Source of the DNA: Karalla daura
Taxonomy: Eukaryota; Chordata; Actinopteri; Chaetodontiformes; Leiognathidae
DNA length: 64,000 nt
Assembly: GCA_029224185.1 (NCBI GenBank)
Contig: CM055210.1
Location: 10,867,021 to 10,931,020, forward strand
Direction: 5' to 3'
The notes beneath the pieces were generated by a model that saw only the letters and a list, made by a program, of their open reading frames with translations, made no database searches and was not told the DNA's origin. A program made the position numbers and the translations under genes. Of this stretch, positions 58,721-64,000 are shown in pieces. The stretch's first letter is position 1; the number at the start of each line of letters is the position of its first letter.

Positions 58721-59514
58721 ATGCCACCCTCAGCCTCTGACATCAACTGTTCTTACTTCTGGCCCAGTGTGAAGTGATGCCGCTCTAGCACCAGTCTTTT
58801 TGGTGCGGAGAGCCACTTCTTTGTCTGGCAAAACAGAAAAAACTTCCTCTAAATTAAGCAGTAGCCCCGAAAAGGCACTGAAACTGCTTTGGAGGAAAAA
58901 GGGGTAAGGTGGAGGAGGCAGCTGAGGTGGTTCAGGCATCTGGCCAGGATGTGGATATGTACATCTTAGAAGAAACCTAGAGGCAGATTCAGGACACAGT
59001 GGAGAGATTATATCTCTCGGCTGTGCTTGGGAATGTCTTGAGACCCCCCTCCCCAAGAGAAGCTGGTGTCTCTTCCCTGCTTCCCTGTTGAAACTTCTAC
59101 ACTTACAACCCACACCAAGATAGGCAGTCGATAAAGAAATGAGACGATAACCTATTTGTGAATATTTGTTCCCTCACAGAAGAGCTATTTTCAGAATTAA
59201 CCCTCTCGTTCCCAAGTTGCTTTTAATGACCCCAGAAGTTTAAGATAAAGGATAATTACAGAGTCCACTGAAAGTTGGGTGTCTTTTCGAATAAAGTTCA
59301 CACTTCCTGACACCTTCTTATGACTAACGGACACTCCACTTATGGGGTGGCTTGAGCAGTAATTGCCGCAGCCTTTCCCCTGTCTCCTATTTCAGTGGAT
59401 CATAGTAAGGGAACAGTTTGTAGTAGCGGGGGCATAATTAGTGATAGGCCTTGGACATGTCATACTCTGTTAGTCAGCCCCAGTTTAATTCCTTTGTCTC
59501 CTCTCTGCTCCCAG
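58721..59514. other. Unique noncoding stretch
   Basis: A 127-codon minus frame at 58730-59113 is Pro/Leu-rich with no recognisable domain. The right end is the pyrimidine tract (59488-59512) before the next exon candidate. Confidence 0.4.
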
Positions 59515-59537
59515 CATTTATTCAAGGCTGTGTGGAT
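59515..59537 (+). other. Candidate 23-nt microexon
   Basis: CCTTTGTCTCCTCTCTGCTC then CCAG (ends 59514) is an excellent acceptor, and GGAT is followed by GTAAGTG at 59538, a near-perfect donor. All three frames are open. Joined after the 56992 segment the frame gives S-IYSRLCG. Microexons of this size are known in neuronal vertebrate genes, but a chance pair is likely enough to keep confidence low. Confidence 0.2.
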
Positions 59538-59985
59538 GTAAGTGTGTAGGCTTTGCTCAGGCGTCACTGTGCATGTGCATACTTAATGTATCGGCTAAAA
59601 TTTCATTTTGACCCAACATAATTCAATATTATGGTAATACAGAAAAGATGTTATTGAGATGTGAGTTTTGCGCTTCCATGCTTGTGTTTGTCTGTCTCCA
59701 CTGAGATACCTGAGCAGGCACCCCTTTGATTTCCCCAGAACAAACAAGCCAGAAAAAAAAGCAGAACAATTCATCAGTTTTGGCTTTGTCTCTCGAGCTA
59801 AACGCGCCTCAGTTGTCGGCCTGCTCGTCGGCCTCATTCTGGCTTTAATTACAGGAAATGTTTTTTGGGCCTTCTATATTCCTTTTTAAGCGGTTTCCTG
59901 TAGCAGCAAAATGAATAAAAAGGGGGTTTTGTATGATGCCAAAAGGTAGACTGGTGATTACTGTCAAAGGATGCTTTTTGGCATG
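59538..59985. other. Unique noncoding stretch
   Basis: A 73-codon plus frame at 59668-59889 ends in a hydrophobic, membrane-segment-like run (VGLLVGLILALITGNVFWAF) but shows no other support. Confidence 0.35.
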
Positions 59986-59987
59986 AT

Positions 59988-60026
59988 GAGTGTGTGTCTG
60001 TGTGTGTGTGCGTGTGTGTGTGTGTT
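59988..60026. repeat. (TG)n microsatellite
   Basis: TG repeat with TCTG and CGTG interruptions. Confidence 0.9.
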
Positions 60027-60111
60027 GAGTTCTGCAGAGGGGTTTCTCAGCCTAGGCTGTTGATGTGAGGGCGGATGAAAGCCGCTTTGAGGATGCATAT
60101 GCGGCTAGGAG

Positions 60112-60385
60112 GAAAAGCTCTTCCTCCACCACCTTCCTTTGCTTTTCTCCAATTTTCCCTCTCTCCCTCTCCCTCATTCTCCCGCCACTCTAGCCCTGCT
60201 ATCTCCTCCTGACTGCCTCTCCCCACCCTCTGTTGTTTCCCTATCCAATTTTCCCTATACATCCAGCCCACTCCTACACCAGAGCCGTTCCCTCCCATAG
60301 CTGCACTCATCTGTATCTTCCCTTTTTCTTCTGTTTGTCCATTGGCGCCCCGACCTCTCTCTTTTCTTTTCCCCATGTGAGCAGT
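60112..60385. repeat. Pyrimidine-rich (CT) low-complexity tract
   Basis: About 270 bases rich in CTCC, TTTCC and CTCTC. The 119-codon minus frame (Gly/Glu/Arg-rich) at 60047-60406 is a product of this composition. Confidence 0.7.
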
Positions 60386-61365
60386 GAAGGACACTGCCCA
60401 CAGCATGACAATTAGTCTAAAACATTCCCAGAAACCAGGGATTACACAGGCACGAATTAAAGTCTCCAGTATATTTCATTCCGTACCTCTATCTGGCGAA
60501 AAAATTGGCTTCCGACTTAACTAAACTTTGTGTAGTTAGTGCAGCGTTGTTGCCTTAAATCCACATCTCATTTCAAGATGGAAATTTCTAAATGTAGAAC
60601 AAGGGAGGGGAGGAGTGGGGGGTGGGTTCAGGTGTGTGCCTTGAGCTGTTTTAGGAAATTCTCCTTCAGCACATGGCACCTTTTCAGACAGCATCCCATG
60701 TGTTCCTTCATCACGCTATATTAGCTCTCCAAAGAAAACAAAGGAAAAAACTGAAGCGTATTTCCACGTGAACCTTGAACTCAAAGCCACAGAAAAGCCA
60801 GATTTTTGACCGCTCCACTAGATTGGATTATTCCTCAGGTAACCTCTCCGACCCTTACAGTGCAGTGTGTACCACCTCTATCCAAGGTGAAATAGCAGAT
60901 CACAAAATGATTCTTTCCTGCACACAATGTAGGAGAAAAATAAGATTTCACAAGGCGGGTACATCATTCCTTATAATGGGCACTCTCCGATGCCTTTCAC
61001 GGTGGCAAGTGTACAAATTCTATTATCATTTAGTAGCTGCCCATCGAGAATTTTCATCAGAATATTTGTCATTGTTCACAGTAAACATAAATGGCAGGTA
61101 ATAGAGATTGCATCACAGTTGTGCTGTTGCTTTGGACCTTTCCCTGCCTTCCATTACCCCTCATCAAAAGACCGAGTCTGACTGCGGCGCGTTCCGACTT
61201 CAGATACACATCAAAGTCCACGAGTCGCACAAAGCTTTCTTGTTCTCGACTATCTTAAGTAGGACTAATTTTCTGTGTATTTGGGGTAAATTAGGGCTGC
61301 TTTCATACTAACAAATATGGCTGACTGAGATAAAGCTCCCGCGCTGCCAAGCTCTGTTCGTGCAG
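60386..61365. other. Unique noncoding stretch
   Basis: A 108-codon plus frame at 60775-61101 has no recognisable domain and overlaps others. No repeat recognised. Confidence 0.4.
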
Positions 61366-61367
61366 GC

Positions 61368-61389
61368 AGAAGAAGAAGAAGAAAAAAAA
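61368..61389. repeat. (AGA)n microsatellite with A-run
   Basis: Seven AGA units ending in A8. Confidence 0.9.
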
Positions 61390-63222
61390 CATTTCTGGTG
61401 GGAGAATTTAACAGTCGCAAGGTCGTTTTATAAATCCAGTATTAAGTGAAGCAATGGCAGACAAAAATATGCCTCTTCACAGAGTTTTCACTCGCTGAAA
61501 AAAACCTTGCTTTTCCACAAATTAGTGAACAAAATGACAAATTACGGGTCGTGTTTTCCTCTTTTGTGTTAGTTGGGGTGTGACTCGTATTTTTTGAGCA
61601 ACTGTCCAAAGTATATTAAACCGGTCTAAAAGCAAAATAATGACCGCTGTGAGGTACCTTTGTGCAGCTGGTGCTGTGTCATTCCTCAGACACTTCCAAA
61701 TGTTCACTGAGCAATGAAAATCAATCAATAATCAGCCAGGAAAAAAAAAAAAACATTCTGCAGAGATTTCTCCGCAGACACATAACTTAAAGGTGCTTTA
61801 TCCAGCTCTCCCATGTGCCCATGCTTGCTCATAACCGTAGTATTATTTGTCTGATTGTAACTCACTGTATACCAGTCGTGGAGCAGATGCAGCTTGCTTG
61901 TTATTGATTTTATTTACAAGGCTTCTATATTTTACTCTGTGCAAATCAGAGCAATTGTTTCCAAGTGCATGCGTGAATCAATGCTTCCCTGGAGCCTGTG
62001 CCGCAACTGCATGCGGCTCAATACCTCCAATTTATGTTTTAATTACGATGATCTACTCAGTGTTGGGGAGGCTTGGCACCCAGCAGCGAGCATTGTATTG
62101 TACATTGGATTTTTACTGTCTACATGGGCAGACGGTGGGATTCGACTGCATTCATCAACTCGCCCCTGATTCTAAACGGTGCTGATTTGTGGCGATGACA
62201 ATGGAGAGCGCCATTGCAAGGATGCTGCACGTATTGCTGACAGGGTTAAAGTGGGAAATGATACTAAAAGGACGTGTGCTGTGAGAAATTGGTACAACTT
62301 TCACATTCAAAGCATTGTGCCGACTGCTATGAGAAAATAAGCAGGTAGTGGTACATTTCATGATGTAATAAAAACAAAAACAACAGCTCTGACAGCCTGG
62401 TTTCTCTGGGCAGCTCCTGACTGAATTTCATAGGCCTCCCTCCCTATATTTGTTTGTTCTATACTGTTTTTCTTTGGCAGAACAGTATATCATTTGATCA
62501 GTTGGCATTAGAAGTGATTGCTTAACTCAGTACGCCTTTTAAGTGGCTTCTGGCAAGCTTGACAGCCATAAATTTCATTGACTCCCGTAATTAGGACAGA
62601 TCAATAAAAGGCAGGTTCTTTCCCAGCTTCCCAGGATGGAATGGGTCGGTGCACGTTTCTAGGTCTCAGTCCCATCGCTATCACTCAATTTTCTTTTCAG
62701 GGTTTTACGATGGTTTTTACATCATGATATTACTACAAACACACGAAGCACCACAACTATATACAATATCAACAACAGAAATAATTTCTAGTTTTAGAGC
62801 ATGAGGGCCACCAGGGTTCCATTCTGCCATCTGAGATTTCTTTGTTTATGATTTGTTGTTGTTTTGTTTTGCACCTTTCGCAGATGCATCGCCACTAATA
62901 CCTATTAGGATACAGTAGCGAAGCAGCCCCATATTGTGTTGCTGTCAAGCCTCTTAAGTTGATAGCTGTGTCTTTGCACACTGCGGGAAGAATCCCTTTC
63001 TGTCAAACAACAGCTGGTGAAGACAACATGATGCGGAGGCCACGGACGAGTGAGCCATCAAACCTCCGTCTCTGACAGTATTTTGGCAAGCCATGTTTCA
63101 TAAGAGTCTGTCTCACTCCTGCTCTGCTTTTATGCCGCGTGAATCAATGATAATTGTTCCGGGCTCGCCTTTGAATGGCACACGTATCCCCCTGTGCGGC
63201 GGCAACAGTCAAAAAATAAAAC
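61390..63222. other. Unique noncoding stretch
   Basis: A13 run near 61741-61753. Inverted repeat TATACTGTT (62460-62468) / AACAGTATA (62481-62489). Frames of 91 and 112 codons at 61847-62185 overlap in different phases and have no domain. No gene recognised. Confidence 0.4.
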
Positions 63223-63243
63223 GGGGGGGGGGGGGGGGGGGGG
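63223..63243. repeat. Poly-G tract (21 G)
   Basis: Uninterrupted G run after AAAAC; length may be inexact. Confidence 0.95.
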
Positions 63244-64000
63244 TTTAGGGGAGCAGATCAAGGAATACCCAGAAATTAGCATGAATGAAATGAATCACAG
63301 CTCCCCCGGGACGATGATTCATTATATGGAAAATGTTCAGTGCAGAAGGCATCGGCAGCACGGTGCCAATACAACGGATGGAATGTAAATGATGAGCCAC
63401 CGTGAAAGCGAGGTTAGGCTGAGTATGACGCGTGCCACGCTGTTGACGCGGGCTCAAAGAAAAAAAAGTCGAGCTGTGGCTGACCCACTGAGGTGTAGAG
63501 GCTAGAAAATTCCTATGATTACGGTTTTCCTGGCTAAGCCGTGTCGTGTGTTCCAAGAACAGCACAGATTTCATCAAACATGCTACTCGAAAGCTGTCAA
63601 ACAAACAGTGCGATCAAATCAAAGCACAACAAACTTATCCCCCGGCTCCATCAGGCCGTAATTCCATCCCAAACCAAGCTCTCATTCTCCCTTCCTTTAT
63701 CCCTTTCTGAAAAGCTCAGTGATTAGAGGAAGACTTAAAGTCAACTATAGCACCCCGCCACCCCACTCCATTCCCACCGGGACCTTCTTGAATCCCCAAA
63801 GCCTCGGGGCCAGTTTATCAGCATCAGGGGATCAGGCAATCCTCCCACCCCCACACGTCAAACGGGGTGCCCAGTGTGTTCGGCGGCCTTCCGTAATCTC
63901 TTCGGCTGTCGACAGATCTAGTGAGGGGTCAGCTGTGATAACGGGATCACTCAGGTGGAGACAGCGAAAGGGGACCACTAAGAAAGAAAGGCGCAGGAGC
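63244..64000. other. Unique noncoding stretch to window end
   Basis: C-rich around 63750-63860. 119-codon minus frame at 63245-63604 has no recognisable domain. No gene or repeat recognised. Confidence 0.4.

Noticed and set aside
59668..59889. 73-codon frame ending in a membrane-like hydrophobic run
   Set aside because: A single hydrophobic segment arises easily in T-rich DNA; no other evidence of a gene.
62811..62822. CTCF-like ccaccaggg at an AT-rich site
   Set aside because: The downstream GGCGC part is missing.
1..64000. tRNA, rRNA, known microRNA or CRISPR array
   Set aside because: No B-box plus cloverleaf context, no rRNA core sequence, no familiar mature microRNA seed with hairpin, and no regular short direct repeats with unique spacers were seen by eye; a tRNAscan or miRBase search could overturn this.

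Overview
The window looks like a noncoding stretch of a ray-finned (teleost, most likely percomorph) fish nuclear genome. It is moderately AT-rich and has long intervals with no convincing protein-coding sequence. Microsatellites are abundant, including unusually long poly-C/poly-G tracts. Several dispersed repeats resemble families I know from many percomorph genomes: the family whose tail reads gctgtgaggtgacagtgct, the family containing gtcttgtccacaacacaa with terminal taatcgattaatcg-like sequence, and the family starting actttatttatccctgaag. No bacterial gene organisation, CRISPR array, rRNA or tRNA is visible. Most open frames are short, overlap each other on both strands, and translate simple repeats or dispersed repeats.

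I could not identify a single gene with confidence. The best gene-like signals are a few very short segments framed by good splice consensus: 3486-3529, 23544-23591 (alternative end 23706), 56992-57029 and 59515-59537 on the plus strand, and 35330-35402 on the minus strand. The plus-strand segments at 23.5, 57.0 and 59.5 kb can be read through in one continuous frame. They could be exons of a gene with very large introns or of a long noncoding RNA, or chance matches. None encodes a peptide I recognise.

Layout: 0-3 kb has two inverted repeats at the left edge, a POU/SOX-type site, C/G tracts and a high-complexity AT-rich block. 3-12 kb mixes one exon-like segment, four G-rich tracts, dispersed repeat copies and the longest open frame (minus 6019-6831, probably not coding). 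12-20 kb is mostly unique sequence with homeodomain-site-rich blocks. 20-28 kb has a degraded retroelement-like repeat, the best exon candidate with a nearby CRE palindrome, and a tandem array of cttgtgcgcacaag palindromes. 28-37 kb is unique sequence with a CpG-rich island-like patch at 33.54-33.87 kb. 37-46 kb has a degenerate minisatellite, a percomorph repeat copy and a PBX-HOX plus MEIS-type motif cluster. 46-54 kb has a tandem PBX-HOX-type pair, a G-quadruplex-prone tract and a repeat copy split by a TA microsatellite. 54-64 kb has purine and pyrimidine tracts, the two downstream exon candidates and a 21-base G tract.

If the high-complexity AT-rich blocks are conserved between species, as their texture suggests, the window is best read as a gene desert or giant intron carrying developmental enhancers near a transcription-factor gene. 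That is inference: the sequence alone shows motifs, not conservation.
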